A DNA stretch of 64,000 nucleotides from Zooshikella sp050749885 (GTDB lineage: Bacteria; Pseudomonadota; Gammaproteobacteria; Pseudomonadales; Zooshikellaceae), in assembly GCF_050749885.1 (NCBI RefSeq), contig NZ_JBOIUB010000008.1, positions 227,975-291,974 on the forward strand, in the 5' to 3' direction. The translations under genes were made by a program, and so were the position numbers. Positions 52,800 to 61,520 of the stretch are shown here, piece by piece. Numbering within the stretch: position 1 is the first letter of the stretch; every line of letters begins with the position of its first letter. The notes under the pieces were generated by a model. That model had not been told where the DNA came from and did not search any database. It worked only from the letters and a program-made list of their open reading frames with translations.

Positions 52800-53589
52800 T
52801 TGTTATTCCTAGTAAGATAGTCTTCTGTAATATGTAAACTCGCTGAGAACTTTTATAAGCTGTTCTTTGTACTGCTACCTCCTCAAGGAAGTGCAAGTGC
52901 GAGATTTGATTCCTCTATGGGAAAGAAGTACGCCATCTTGTGAACTCTTCGAAATATTATGTTCAATAGGTCATTTTGTTTTTTTGTGAAGAGCACTGAA
53001 TGGTTCTAAAAATTCTTATAGGGAAAAATATACCTATTATTGCAGGCAAAAGTGTATTAATTCACATCTGTGTGTTACAGCACTTTATGTATACAAACTA
53101 GGTATTACTATTAGGTCAAAATTTTTTATAGTTCAATTCATTTGTATTACTTATATGTGTTCATTTTTAAGTTGTTTAATACGTTAATTCAAAACATGAT
53201 TATTCCTCCTGTGTTTTAAACAATTATTAAAGGAAAGTGTTGACTAGCTAAAGGTTAAACGTTTGTTTTCTTCTAGCCGTTTATACTCGTTGCTAAGAGT
53301 GTACTTGGTTTAGATAGGCTCCATGTCATGTAAGTATGTTTCTTACCTCCTTGAGTACCATTATAAGTCTTCAATTTTACAACTAAAAGTTGTTATAATC
53401 AACTGGAAGTTGTTCATCATGATTGTCACAAAATCGACATGTGGTGTACTATGCACGCACTCTAATAAGGGCTTGATTTTGCTTTAGAGGCGTGAGTATG
53501 AAGTGATTGTAGTCGTGAGCTTAGCAAGCAATAGCATTGATACAGAAAGAGATTCATGAAGAATACGTATTGAACATTTTTTAGGCAAT
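52800..53589. other. Regulatory region between the Mor-family gene and the S24 repressor
   Basis: 790 bases with no protein gene found. It contains the operator pair at 53379-53413. The rest shows no small gene with a ribosome-binding site; a cro-like gene, expected in this position in phages, is not seen. Confidence 0.5.
53379..53413. promoter_or_regulatory. Two repressor-type operators flanking a -10 box
   Basis: ACAACT aaa AGTTGT (53379-53393) is a perfect palindrome; tCAACT gga AGTTGt (53399-53413) is a second copy with one mismatched edge base. Their centres are 20 bases apart, about two helical turns. TATAAT (53394-53399) lies exactly between them on the plus strand. On the minus strand TTGATT, a 17-base spacer and TAAAAT span the same sites, giving a possible divergent promoter. 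This layout suits control by the S24 repressor encoded downstream. Confidence 0.7.
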
Positions 53590-54234
53590 ATGATTATGAT
53601 TGGCGATAGAGTGAAACTGGCCCGGGAACATTTTTCCCTGACACAAGATGAGTTAGCAAGTACGATTAATATTTCTCAAACTGCAATTTATAAGATTGAG
53701 GATGGCTTAACTCAAAACCCCCGATGTCTAGGTAAGCTTGCCGAAGTCCTGAGGGTTTCTCCTGAGTGGCTACAGTTTGGCATCAATCCACCGGCCTGGC
53801 TTAAAGAGTCTCAACATACTACAGAGGCTATTAATGATATTGAGACAGGTTACCCACTCCTAAGCTGGGTTCAGGCGGGGGCATGGCAGCCTATTGATGA
53901 AGTTGAACTGTATGAGGCAAAACGTCTGTGCTGCCCAGTTAAATGCAGTGTGGATACCTTTGTTCTGAGAGTGCAAGGGATCAGTATGGAACCTATGTTT
54001 CACGAAGATGACTTAATCTTTGTTGATCCGAATGTTGAGTGCCGAAGTGGCTCGTTTATTATTGCTCGTTTAGATGACCATAATGAAGCTACGTTTAAGC
54101 AGTTGATTATTGAGGGGGGACAACGGTATTTGAAACCACTGAACCCTGATTGGCCAGAGAAAATAATCCCATTGAAGGGAAGCTCATGTTCAGTTGTAGG
54201 TACAGTCATCTTTGCTGGTCGAGCATTTGCTTAA
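53590..54234 (+). CDS. Phage-type repressor: XRE helix-turn-helix plus S24 peptidase
   Basis: A 214-residue CI/LexA-like repressor. N-terminal XRE domain: VKLAREHFSLTQDELASTIN, ISQTAIYKIEDGLTQNP (7-45). C-terminal S24 domain: self-cleavage site Ala96-Gly97 in WVQAGAWQ, catalytic Ser132 in QGISMEPMFHEDDLIFVD and Lys170 in NEATFKQLI. All residues for RecA-stimulated self-cleavage are present, so it should be inducible by DNA damage. AGG lies five bases before ATG 53590; ATG 53596 is an alternative. Two palindromic operators with a -10 box lie about 180 bases upstream. It probably controls the Mor-family gene or itself. Confidence 0.88.
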   Translation: MIMIGDRVKLAREHFSLTQDELASTINISQTAIYKIEDGLTQNPRCLGKLAEVLRVSPEWLQFGINPPAWLKESQHTTEAINDIETGYPLLSWVQAGAWQPIDEVELYEAKRLCCPVKCSVDTFVLRVQGISMEPMFHEDDLIFVDPNVECRSGSFIIARLDDHNEATFKQLIIEGGQRYLKPLNPDWPEKIIPLKGSSCSVVGTVIFAGRAFA

Positions 54235-54716
54235 AACTATAAGTTGTATTTTGTGTGTAATAGTTTTTGTAGATAGTGACGGCAAATTTATTATTGCTGC
54301 GATAGGAATATGCCTATAGCTAATTTTTATTAGTAAGTTTATACGACATTAAAACTTCATTAAGAGGAGGATATTGTAAGCTAGTCGAACAGATAATAAA
54401 AAAAATAATTTTAAATAGAATAACTATAAATAGTTATTTAGTCTAAAAACTATGCCAGCAAGATATAACAATTCGCTTTAGTTGTCTTGTTATCAATTGC
54501 AACATAACAATTTTACTTAATTAAATCCTATCTATACTGATACCTGTCGAAGAAGTAATTCGACTTTATACATTTATATCCTTTGTGAATCAATTTTAGG
54601 GTTTACTATAAACTTAAGAATTATGAAATTTTAAATGTTTTCTATATAGATGATTGCAGCAATGTAGTAAGCGAGTAAGGTTTTAATAAGGATTAAATTA
54701 AACAGGGAGACAGTTT
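54235..54716. other. AT-rich intergenic stretch before the astacin gene
   Basis: 480 bases without a gene. An inverted repeat AATAACTAT aa ATAGTTATT lies at about 54418-54437. The astacin gene promoter must be here; GGGAG just before 54717 is its ribosome-binding site. Confidence 0.5.
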
Positions 54717-56345
54717 ATGTTGCCTAAAACATTGAAACGCTATCTGCGTTTTATTCTTCCAGCTATCTTTATTCTCTTTTCATCTTCGTTATTTGCGTTT
54801 GAGCGAAATGAGTTAGTACTGCAAAATGCACCTACCGCAACATCGTTTATTAAAGGAACAGATGAAACGGTCACTTATCATATTGTTGATGGTTTAGCGA
54901 TTTACGGTGGTGATATTATCCTTGGTGAGCATGAAGATATTCAAAAAAATGGTATTGTGCCATGGATTGTTAAACCCTGGTCTAATGCTGAAGATGCGCA
55001 ATCAGGTGCGCCTTCAACCAATACCAGGCTTCGTTGGCCAAATGGTGTTTTATATTACTCATTTAATAGCAGTTATCCATCTCAATATCGTCAAAGAGTA
55101 AGGGATGCCTTAACGTATGTTGAAGGTCTGACCAATGTTAAATTTGTCGAAAATAGCCAGCAACGAAATAGAGTCGTTGTCGAAAATGGTTCTGGTTGCT
55201 GGTCTTATGTTGGTATGCTTGGAGGAGCCCAAAGATTATCGTTAAGTACCAACGGCTGTGTTATTCGAGCAATTGTGGGTCACGAATTTATGCATGCTTT
55301 AGGGATTTATCACGAGCAATCGCGTAAAGATAGAGATCAGTATGTCACTATTCATTGGAATAATATTCAGAGTGGTATGGAGGGTAATTTTCAAAAACAA
55401 TCAGATACTGATACTTCTGCTACTCCCTATGATTATTACTCTGTTATGCACTATCATGCTTGGGCATTTGCGAAAAACAGCAGCCAGCCTACTATTTCAC
55501 CTAAAGACCCCAATATTCCGTTAGAAGATTTAGGTAATTATGATGGTTTAACAAAATATGATGCAAAAACGATTAATTGGATGTATCCAAGTGATACCAA
55601 TGAAAAACCAAAAATAGAAATGAAGGTCAGTAGTGCCGAAATTAAGAAAAATCAGGTTTATGATTTAGTGGTTGATTTTTATGACGATGGTGGTGTGGAT
55701 AACTTAAAAATTGGTGCGCAGTCAGATAACCTTGCTTTGCTGCCTGATAGTAATATCTTAATTGATAAAGGCGATACGCCAAGTCAGCGCTTAATAGTGA
55801 TGGCACCGGCTAAAGATATGATTGGTGTAGCTAACGTGACTATAAGAGCATCAGATGAACAGGGGGAAGAGACTACAGCCATTTTTAAATTGACTGTGAA
55901 GGATGATGATCCTGGACCAGATAAAAAATATATCATGATTGTCTCTGCTTTAGGTGCATGTGTCACACTAGAAAAATCCGATGATGGAAATAAATATCCA
56001 GTGAAACCTGTATACTGCCAAGCAGATAAAAATCAGCTATGGTCGGTAGAAACTAATGGATTTATACGTTCAAAAATGGATAAAGATGTTTGTTTGCAGG
56101 TATCAGAAATAAATCGAGGTCAGATTGTTTTTGCTGCGAAATGTGTAGAAGATGATAGTAACCGTTGGGCTGTTGAAAATGAGTTTATTCGTAACCTGGC
56201 GAATAGAAGCTTAGTATTGGATTATTTTATCAGCTCTTTAGAGTTCGGATTATGGGATTTTCACGGCGGCAATAATCAAAAGTGGATCTTAGTTAAGAAA
56301 GAGCAACTTTATCGCCTACCTTTGCTACTCCCAAATGTGTTCTGA
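54717..56345 (+). CDS. Secreted astacin (M12A) zinc protease with C-terminal ricin-type lectin domain
   Basis: A 542-residue exported protease. Signal peptide: LRFILPAIFILFSSSLFAF. Propeptide to about residue 100. Astacin domain (104-291): zinc motif GHEFMHALGIYHEQSRKDRD (His189, His193, His199, catalytic Glu190) and Met-turn SVMHY with Tyr246. Then an Ig/cadherin-like linker (298-398), ending VTIRASDEQGEETTAIFKLT, and a beta-trefoil lectin-like tail (403-530) with three Q/N-x-W marks (NQLWSV, NRWAVE, NQKWIL). It would digest host or prey protein, with the tail aiding binding to sugars. Cysteines in NGSGCWSYVG and STNGCVIRAIV fit the astacin disulfide. It stands alone, with a terminator 60 bases on. 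Confidence 0.92.
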   Translation: MLPKTLKRYLRFILPAIFILFSSSLFAFERNELVLQNAPTATSFIKGTDETVTYHIVDGLAIYGGDIILGEHEDIQKNGIVPWIVKPWSNAEDAQSGAPSTNTRLRWPNGVLYYSFNSSYPSQYRQRVRDALTYVEGLTNVKFVENSQQRNRVVVENGSGCWSYVGMLGGAQRLSLSTNGCVIRAIVGHEFMHALGIYHEQSRKDRDQYVTIHWNNIQSGMEGNFQKQSDTDTSATPYDYYSVMHYHAWAFAKNSSQPTISPKDPNIPLEDLGNYDGLTKYDAKTINWMYPSDTNEKPKIEMKVSSAEIKKNQVYDLVVDFYDDGGVDNLKIGAQSDNLALLPDSNILIDKGDTPSQRLIVMAPAKDMIGVANVTIRASDEQGEETTAIFKLTVKDDDPGPDKKYIMIVSALGACVTLEKSDDGNKYPVKPVYCQADKNQLWSVETNGFIRSKMDKDVCLQVSEINRGQIVFAAKCVEDDSNRWAVENEFIRNLANRSLVLDYFISSLEFGLWDFHGGNNQKWILVKKEQLYRLPLLLPNVF

Positions 56346-56679
56346 TCGGAACTTGCTTTTGTAGCTGTAAAAATGCGTACAACTAAATGATAATGAAAAA
56401 TTTGAAACCAGCCTCTTATGGCTGGTTTTTTTGTTAGCTGTTTTTTCTACATTAACTTTTGTTGGGGCAGTGGTTGGATAAAAATACATTTAAATTTGTC
56501 TAACAAAAACAGTTTATGAGACTGGTAAGTCAATAGGGGTGTGTATCTGTATTTTTCTTATTTGCTTGGAGATATAGAACAGGCATGTAATAAGTCTTTG
56601 GATTATTTGTTCACTGCACTTTGAAGTAGATTAAGCTAAGTTATAAGTGTTATGTATTCTAATAAAATAGGCTTGAAGT
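56346..56679. other. Intergenic region with astacin terminator
   Basis: Holds the terminator at 56405-56432 and, to its right, about 250 bases that should carry the promoter of puuA. No other gene seen. Confidence 0.5.
56405..56432 (+). terminator. Rho-independent terminator after the astacin gene
   Basis: AAACCAGCC (56405-56413) pairs with GGCTGGTTT (56420-56428) around a 6-base loop, and the stem runs into TTTTTTT. Confidence 0.92.
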
Positions 56680-58026
56680 ATGGAATCCGTCATTCAATGG
56701 TTAAAGAAAAATAAAATAACGGAAGTTGAGTGTCTTATATCAGATTTTACTGGTATTGCTCGTGGAAAAATTATGCCTGCTGATAAGTTCTGTAAAGAGC
56801 AAGGGATTCGTCTGCCTGAAAGTGTGTTAATTCAAACGGTAACAGGAGACTACCTTGATGAGGAGCCTTATTACGATGTCATCGATCCTGCGGAAGTCGA
56901 TGTGCGTCTTCGTCCAGATGAGTCTGCTGTTTACCTCGTGCCATGGGCGCTGGAGCCAACAGCTCAGATCATCCATGATGTCTATGATAAAAAGGGTAAC
57001 CCTATAGAGTTATCACCGCGTAATTTATTAAAAAAAGTACTCAAGCTTTACTATCGCAAAGGCTGGCAACCCATTGTAGCGCCAGAACTGGAGTTTTATC
57101 TTACACAAATTAATGTCAATCCTGACCACCCATTACAACCACCTGTAGGTCGCTCTGGTCGTCAGGAAACGGGTAGACAGTCTTACAGCATTGATGCTGT
57201 AAATGAGTTTGACCCTCTGTTTGAAGATATTTATGACTTCTGTGAAGCTCAACAGTTAGATGTGGATACACTCATCCATGAAGAGGGGACGGCACAGATG
57301 GAAATCAATTTCCGTCATGGTAGTCCACTTGAGCTAGCAGATCAGGTTTTTCTGTTCAAACGCACGGTGCGTGAAGTGGCTTTAAAACACAATATGACGG
57401 CTACCTTTATGGCTAAGCCAATATCGGATGAGCCTGGTAGTGCAATGCATGTGCATCAAAGTATTCATGAGCAGAAAACATCACTAAATATCTTCACGGG
57501 TGCTAATGGAGAAAATACAGATTATTTTTATGGCTATATTGCTGGCTTACAAAAGTATATGCCTTCTGCTATGCCTTTATTTGCACCGAATGTGAATTCT
57601 TATCGACGCTTTTTGCCTGGAGAGTCTGCACCCGTTAATGTTGAGTGGGGCGTTGATAATCGTACTGTGGCATTACGTGTTCCTGATTCTGATGGGGAAA
57701 GTAAACGTGTTGAAAACCGCTTACCTGGGGCTGATGCAAACCCTTATTTAGCCATTGCTGGGTCGTTGTTATGTGGCTATATGGGCATGACTGAAGGCTT
57801 ACATCCTACCGCACCCTTTGAAGGAAGTGCTTATCATTCAGAAAGTATGCGTTTACCTTTGAGTCTTGAGCATGCCCTGATGATGTTGGAGGACTGCCAG
57901 CCACTGTGTGAGATGTTAGGTAAAAAGTTTGTCAGGGCTTATATCGCGGTTAAAGAAGCAGAAAGCGAAAACTTTAAGAGGATTATTAGTTCTTGGGAGC
58001 GTAAATATTTACTAATGACAGTTTAA
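56680..58026 (+). CDS. puuA: Gamma-glutamylputrescine synthetase (glutamine-synthetase family)
   Basis: ATP-dependent ligase joining L-glutamate to putrescine or a related polyamine, first step of the glutamylated breakdown route. 448 residues. Glutamine-synthetase-family blocks: CLISDFTGIARGKIMP (beta-grasp), VAPELEFYL (metal Glu), EEGTAQMEINF, ATFMAKPISDEPGSAMHVHQ, LFAPNVNSYRRFLPG and VDNRTVALRVPDSDGESKRV ... NRLPGADANPYLAIAGSLLC. These are the PuuA/SpuI-like versions rather than those of GlnA. The neighbouring potFGHI genes on the same strand support the polyamine role. It may prefer putrescine or act on spermidine as pseudomonad paralogues do. Confidence 0.88.
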   Translation: MESVIQWLKKNKITEVECLISDFTGIARGKIMPADKFCKEQGIRLPESVLIQTVTGDYLDEEPYYDVIDPAEVDVRLRPDESAVYLVPWALEPTAQIIHDVYDKKGNPIELSPRNLLKKVLKLYYRKGWQPIVAPELEFYLTQINVNPDHPLQPPVGRSGRQETGRQSYSIDAVNEFDPLFEDIYDFCEAQQLDVDTLIHEEGTAQMEINFRHGSPLELADQVFLFKRTVREVALKHNMTATFMAKPISDEPGSAMHVHQSIHEQKTSLNIFTGANGENTDYFYGYIAGLQKYMPSAMPLFAPNVNSYRRFLPGESAPVNVEWGVDNRTVALRVPDSDGESKRVENRLPGADANPYLAIAGSLLCGYMGMTEGLHPTAPFEGSAYHSESMRLPLSLEHALMMLEDCQPLCEMLGKKFVRAYIAVKEAESENFKRIISSWERKYLLMTV

Positions 58027-58260
58027 GTATTTGTTTAATGTATGTTAACGAACCATGATGAAATGTTATGCTGTGGTAATACTCTTTACACACGACACTG
58101 GGGGTGAGTTGCGTCAGTAACTTAACATTAGCAATTAAAAGCAATGAGTCTTTTCGTACTCTACACTGAGGTTACAAAGCAAAGCGAGCCTTCCCCTAAA
58201 TGGTGTGTTACGAGTAAACACTTTGAGGTTTGTGTTCATTCAACCAGATAAGGACGGCTG

Positions 58261-59376
58261 ATGGTCAAGAAGTTAGTGTCATGGGGAGTGATTTGTAGCG
58301 TTACAGTATTACAAAGCCTTAGCCTTTTTGCTGCAGAGCAGCAAAAGTCAAGGTTACACGTATATAACTGGAATGATTATATTGCAGAAAACACGATTTC
58401 TGTCTTTGAAGAGCGAACGGGTGTAAAAGTTATATATGATGTATACGACAGCAATGAAGTGCTAGAAGCCAAAGTATTAGCAGGGGGCTCAGGCTTTGAT
58501 ATTGTTGTGCCTTCAGATAACCCTTTCTTTGCAAATCAAATCAAGGCATCAGCTTATCAGCCTTTGGATAAGTCGAAGCTCCCTAATTGGAAAAAGTTAG
58601 ATCCTTCCTTACTGGAAAAAGTGGCCGAAAGCGCTGATCCAGGTAATAAATATGGAATTCCTTATCTGTGGGGCACAACAGGTATTGGTTATAACCCCCA
58701 AAAAGTTCAGGAAGTGTTAGGGAAGGACGTGCCTGTAGATAGCTGGGGTCTGGTGTTTAACCCCAAATATATGAAAAAACTGGCGCATTGTGGTGTAAGT
58801 TTTTTAGATGCACCTTTAGAAATCCTTCCTGCTGCATTAAAATACCTCAGCCTTGATCCCAATAGCACAAATAAGGCTGATTATATCAAGGCAACCGAAC
58901 TTCTTCTGGCTGTTCGTCCCTATGTAACCTACTTTCACTCATCAAAATATATTGCTGATCTGGCAAATGGTGACACCTGTGTGGCTATAGGTTTTTCTGG
59001 TGATATTTTGCAAGCACGGGATAGAGCAGAAGAAGCTAATAATGGGATAAACATTCAGTATGTTATTCCTAAAGAGGGGGCACAGTTGTGGTTTGATATG
59101 CTCGCAATCCCAGCCGATGCCAAGCATGTTGATGAAGCCTATGCTTTTTTGAATTATTTGCTTGAGCCTGAAGCCATTGCTCAAATCACAAATTATGTGT
59201 CTTATGCCAACCCCAATTTGGTGGCGAATGAATACGTAGATGAAGAAATTAAGAATGACCCTGGGATATACCCTCCTCCCGCGATCAGAAAAAACTTATA
59301 TAAGACGGTCGTCTTACCCAAAAAAATCAACCGTATTATTACTCGGTCTTGGACGAGAGTGAAATCGGGACGCTGA
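58261..59376 (+). CDS. potF: Putrescine-binding periplasmic protein
   Basis: ABC-transporter binding protein, 371 residues. Signal peptide: KLVSWGVICSVTVLQSLSLF then AAE. Mature start RLHVYNWNDYIAENTISVFE and blocks ANGDTCVAIGFSGDILQARD, QLWFDMLAIPADAKHVDEAY and FLNYLLEPEAIAQITNYVSY are those of PotF/SpuD. Aromatic and acidic residues that hold the diamine in PotF (Trp and Asp of YNWNDY; Asp in IGFSGD) are present. AAGGA lies six bases before the ATG. It follows puuA by 234 bases and precedes potG by about 110, so the unit is a putrescine import-and-use operon or two adjacent ones. Confidence 0.93.
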   Translation: MVKKLVSWGVICSVTVLQSLSLFAAEQQKSRLHVYNWNDYIAENTISVFEERTGVKVIYDVYDSNEVLEAKVLAGGSGFDIVVPSDNPFFANQIKASAYQPLDKSKLPNWKKLDPSLLEKVAESADPGNKYGIPYLWGTTGIGYNPQKVQEVLGKDVPVDSWGLVFNPKYMKKLAHCGVSFLDAPLEILPAALKYLSLDPNSTNKADYIKATELLLAVRPYVTYFHSSKYIADLANGDTCVAIGFSGDILQARDRAEEANNGINIQYVIPKEGAQLWFDMLAIPADAKHVDEAYAFLNYLLEPEAIAQITNYVSYANPNLVANEYVDEEIKNDPGIYPPPAIRKNLYKTVVLPKKINRIITRSWTRVKSGR

Positions 59377-59487
59377 TGTGTCTCCTGCTTAATAACAAGT
59401 AAGCATAGGGAGACACGTTTAGGGGGAGAGCCAGCACAGCTCTCCTTTCTTAATTTTGGATGTAGTAATCCAGCAATGGAGAGTTCA

Positions 59488-60627
59488 ATGTCTATTGCAT
59501 CTGGTAACACATATACCAATGGTAACCATGCCCAGCGCAACGAAGTCCTGGTAAAGCTTGATCGCTTAACAAAAAAGTTTGGTGATACGGTTGCAGTTGA
59601 TGATGTCAGCTTGACGATAAAAAAGGGTGAAATTTTTGCCTTGTTAGGTGGTTCAGGCTCTGGTAAGTCAACTTTATTAAGAATGTTGGCAGGATTTGAA
59701 ATGCCTTCCGAAGGGCGCATTTTTTTGGATGGTCAAGATATTACATCTTTGCCTCCGTATGAGCGTCCCATCAATATGATGTTTCAGTCATATGCGTTAT
59801 TTCCTCATATGACGGTGGAGCAAAATATAGCGTTTGGTCTGAAGCAGGATAAATTGCCCAAGGCAGATATAAAAGCACGTGTTCAGGAACTATTGCGTTT
59901 GGTGCATATGGAAAAGTACGCTAAACGCAAACCACATCAACTGTCAGGTGGTCAGAAGCAACGCGTTGCTTTAGCTAGAAGCCTGGCAAAAAGACCAAAG
60001 TTATTGTTACTGGATGAGCCCATGGGGGCTTTGGATAAAAAGCTGCGTACACAAATGCAGCTGGAAGTAGTGACTATTCTGGAAGAAGTTGGCGTGACCT
60101 GCGTTATGGTGACTCATGATCAGGAAGAAGCCATGACCATGGCTGAAAGAATTGGCATTATGAATGATGGTTGGATTGTCCAAGTCGGTACACCCGTTGA
60201 TATTTATGAAACACCCAACTGTCGGATGACCGCTGAGTTTATTGGTTCAGTGAATATCTTCAATGGGGTGATTACTAAGGAAGAGGCTGATCATGTCATT
60301 ATTAACTCGACAGAGTTGAATAATGCAATCCACATCGACCACGGCATTATGGCGCCATTGGATGAGCGAACCGTTTATGTGGCTGTTCGACCTGAGAAAA
60401 CTCTGATTACCAAAGAACACCCTGAGCAGGAATTTAACTGGTCGAAAGGTATCGTTCACGATATTGCTTATTTGGGTGGGCACTCCGTTTACTATGTAAA
60501 ACTCCCATCAGGCATGATTGTACAGTCTATGATGGCTAACTCTGAGCGGAGTATGGGACGCCCAACGTGGGATGAATCCGTTTATGTCAGTTGGGAATCC
60601 AGTAGTGGGGTAGTGTTGACGTCATGA
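59488..60627 (+). CDS. potG: Putrescine ABC transporter ATPase
   Basis: ATPase subunit of 379 residues. Walker A GGSGSGKSTLLRML, Q-loop NMMFQSYALFPHMTVEQNIA, signature LSGGQKQRVALARSLAKRPK, Walker B LLLLDEPMGALDKK and the switch His in VMVTHDQEEAMT; a C-terminal TOBE domain (about 260-375) includes VAVRPEKTLI and DIAYLGGHSVYYVKLPSG. ATG 59488 follows GGAGAG at six bases; ATG 59476 would place the start inside that site. The stop overlaps potH by four bases (ATGA at 60624-60627), showing coupled translation. Confidence 0.94.
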   Translation: MSIASGNTYTNGNHAQRNEVLVKLDRLTKKFGDTVAVDDVSLTIKKGEIFALLGGSGSGKSTLLRMLAGFEMPSEGRIFLDGQDITSLPPYERPINMMFQSYALFPHMTVEQNIAFGLKQDKLPKADIKARVQELLRLVHMEKYAKRKPHQLSGGQKQRVALARSLAKRPKLLLLDEPMGALDKKLRTQMQLEVVTILEEVGVTCVMVTHDQEEAMTMAERIGIMNDGWIVQVGTPVDIYETPNCRMTAEFIGSVNIFNGVITKEEADHVIINSTELNNAIHIDHGIMAPLDERTVYVAVRPEKTLITKEHPEQEFNWSKGIVHDIAYLGGHSVYYVKLPSGMIVQSMMANSERSMGRPTWDESVYVSWESSSGVVLTS

Positions 60628-61520
60628 AGTGTCTTTTACGTATGCTGCCAAAAGGAAGAACGCTGGTGATCAGCGTTCCATTTCTCTGGTTGCTGTTATT
60701 CTTCTTTGTGCCATTTATTATTGTTCTCAAAATCAGCTTTTCCGAAGCAGAAGTGGCAATACCTCCTTACTCGGAAATTTTTCAGTTTGCTGATGATACA
60801 TTGAGAATTTTGTTGAACTTAGGCAATTATGTTTTTTTGTCTGAGGACGAGCTTTACTGGTCTGCTTATTTAAGTTCAGTCAAAATTGCGTTTATTTCAT
60901 CGTTGATCTGTTTGTGTATAGGCTACCCTATGGCTTATGCCATGGCTCGAGCAAATCAGCGTACTCAAACAATTCTGTTGTTATTGATCCTGTTACCCTC
61001 ATGGACATCATTTTTGATTCGAGTGTATGCCTGGATCGGCATTTTAAAAAATAATGGACTCATTAATAACCTGCTTATGTGGCTCGGCCTGATTGATAGC
61101 CCACTGCCAATGTTAAATACAAATTTTGCAGTATATGTAGGTATCGTATACACCTACTTACCTTTTATGGTGTTGCCACTCTATGCAAACCTCATCAAAC
61201 TTGATCATAGTTTGCTGGAGGCTGCCTCAGATCTTGGTTGCAAGCCATGGAAAGTCTTCTTTGAGGTGACATTACCACTTTCCAGAAATGGCATCATCGC
61301 GGGCTCAATGTTGGTCTTTATTCCTGTAGTTGGTGAGTTTGTGATTCCTGAGCTATTGGGTGGGCCTGAGTCGTTAATGATTGGTAAGGTACTTTGGCAA
61401 GAGTTCTTTAATAATCGTGATTGGCCCATTGCCGCAGCATTGGCCATTGTTATGCTGGTGATTTTGAGTATTCCTATTGCTTACTTTAACCATCACCAGG
61501 CAAAAGAGATGGAAGGATGA
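60624..61520 (+). CDS. potH: Putrescine ABC transporter permease PotH
   Basis: Inner-membrane permease of 298 residues, about six membrane helices: SVPFLWLLLFFFVPFIIVLK, VKIAFISSLICLCIGYPMAY, ILLLLILLPSWTSFLIRVYA and further ones. The cytoplasmic coupling loop EAASDLGCKPWKVFFEVTLP is the EAA motif that contacts the ATPase. The extended loop between helices 1 and 2 (FSEAEVAIPPYSEIFQFADD) is typical of PotH. Overlaps potG by four bases and potI by four bases (ATGA at 61517-61520). Confidence 0.94.
   Translation: MKCLLRMLPKGRTLVISVPFLWLLLFFFVPFIIVLKISFSEAEVAIPPYSEIFQFADDTLRILLNLGNYVFLSEDELYWSAYLSSVKIAFISSLICLCIGYPMAYAMARANQRTQTILLLLILLPSWTSFLIRVYAWIGILKNNGLINNLLMWLGLIDSPLPMLNTNFAVYVGIVYTYLPFMVLPLYANLIKLDHSLLEAASDLGCKPWKVFFEVTLPLSRNGIIAGSMLVFIPVVGEFVIPELLGGPESLMIGKVLWQEFFNNRDWPIAAALAIVMLVILSIPIAYFNHHQAKEMEG

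Noticed and set aside
53590..54234. S24 protein considered as the polyamine repressor PuuR
   Set aside because: PuuR has a cupin domain after its helix-turn-helix; this protein has an S24 peptidase domain with self-cleavage residues.
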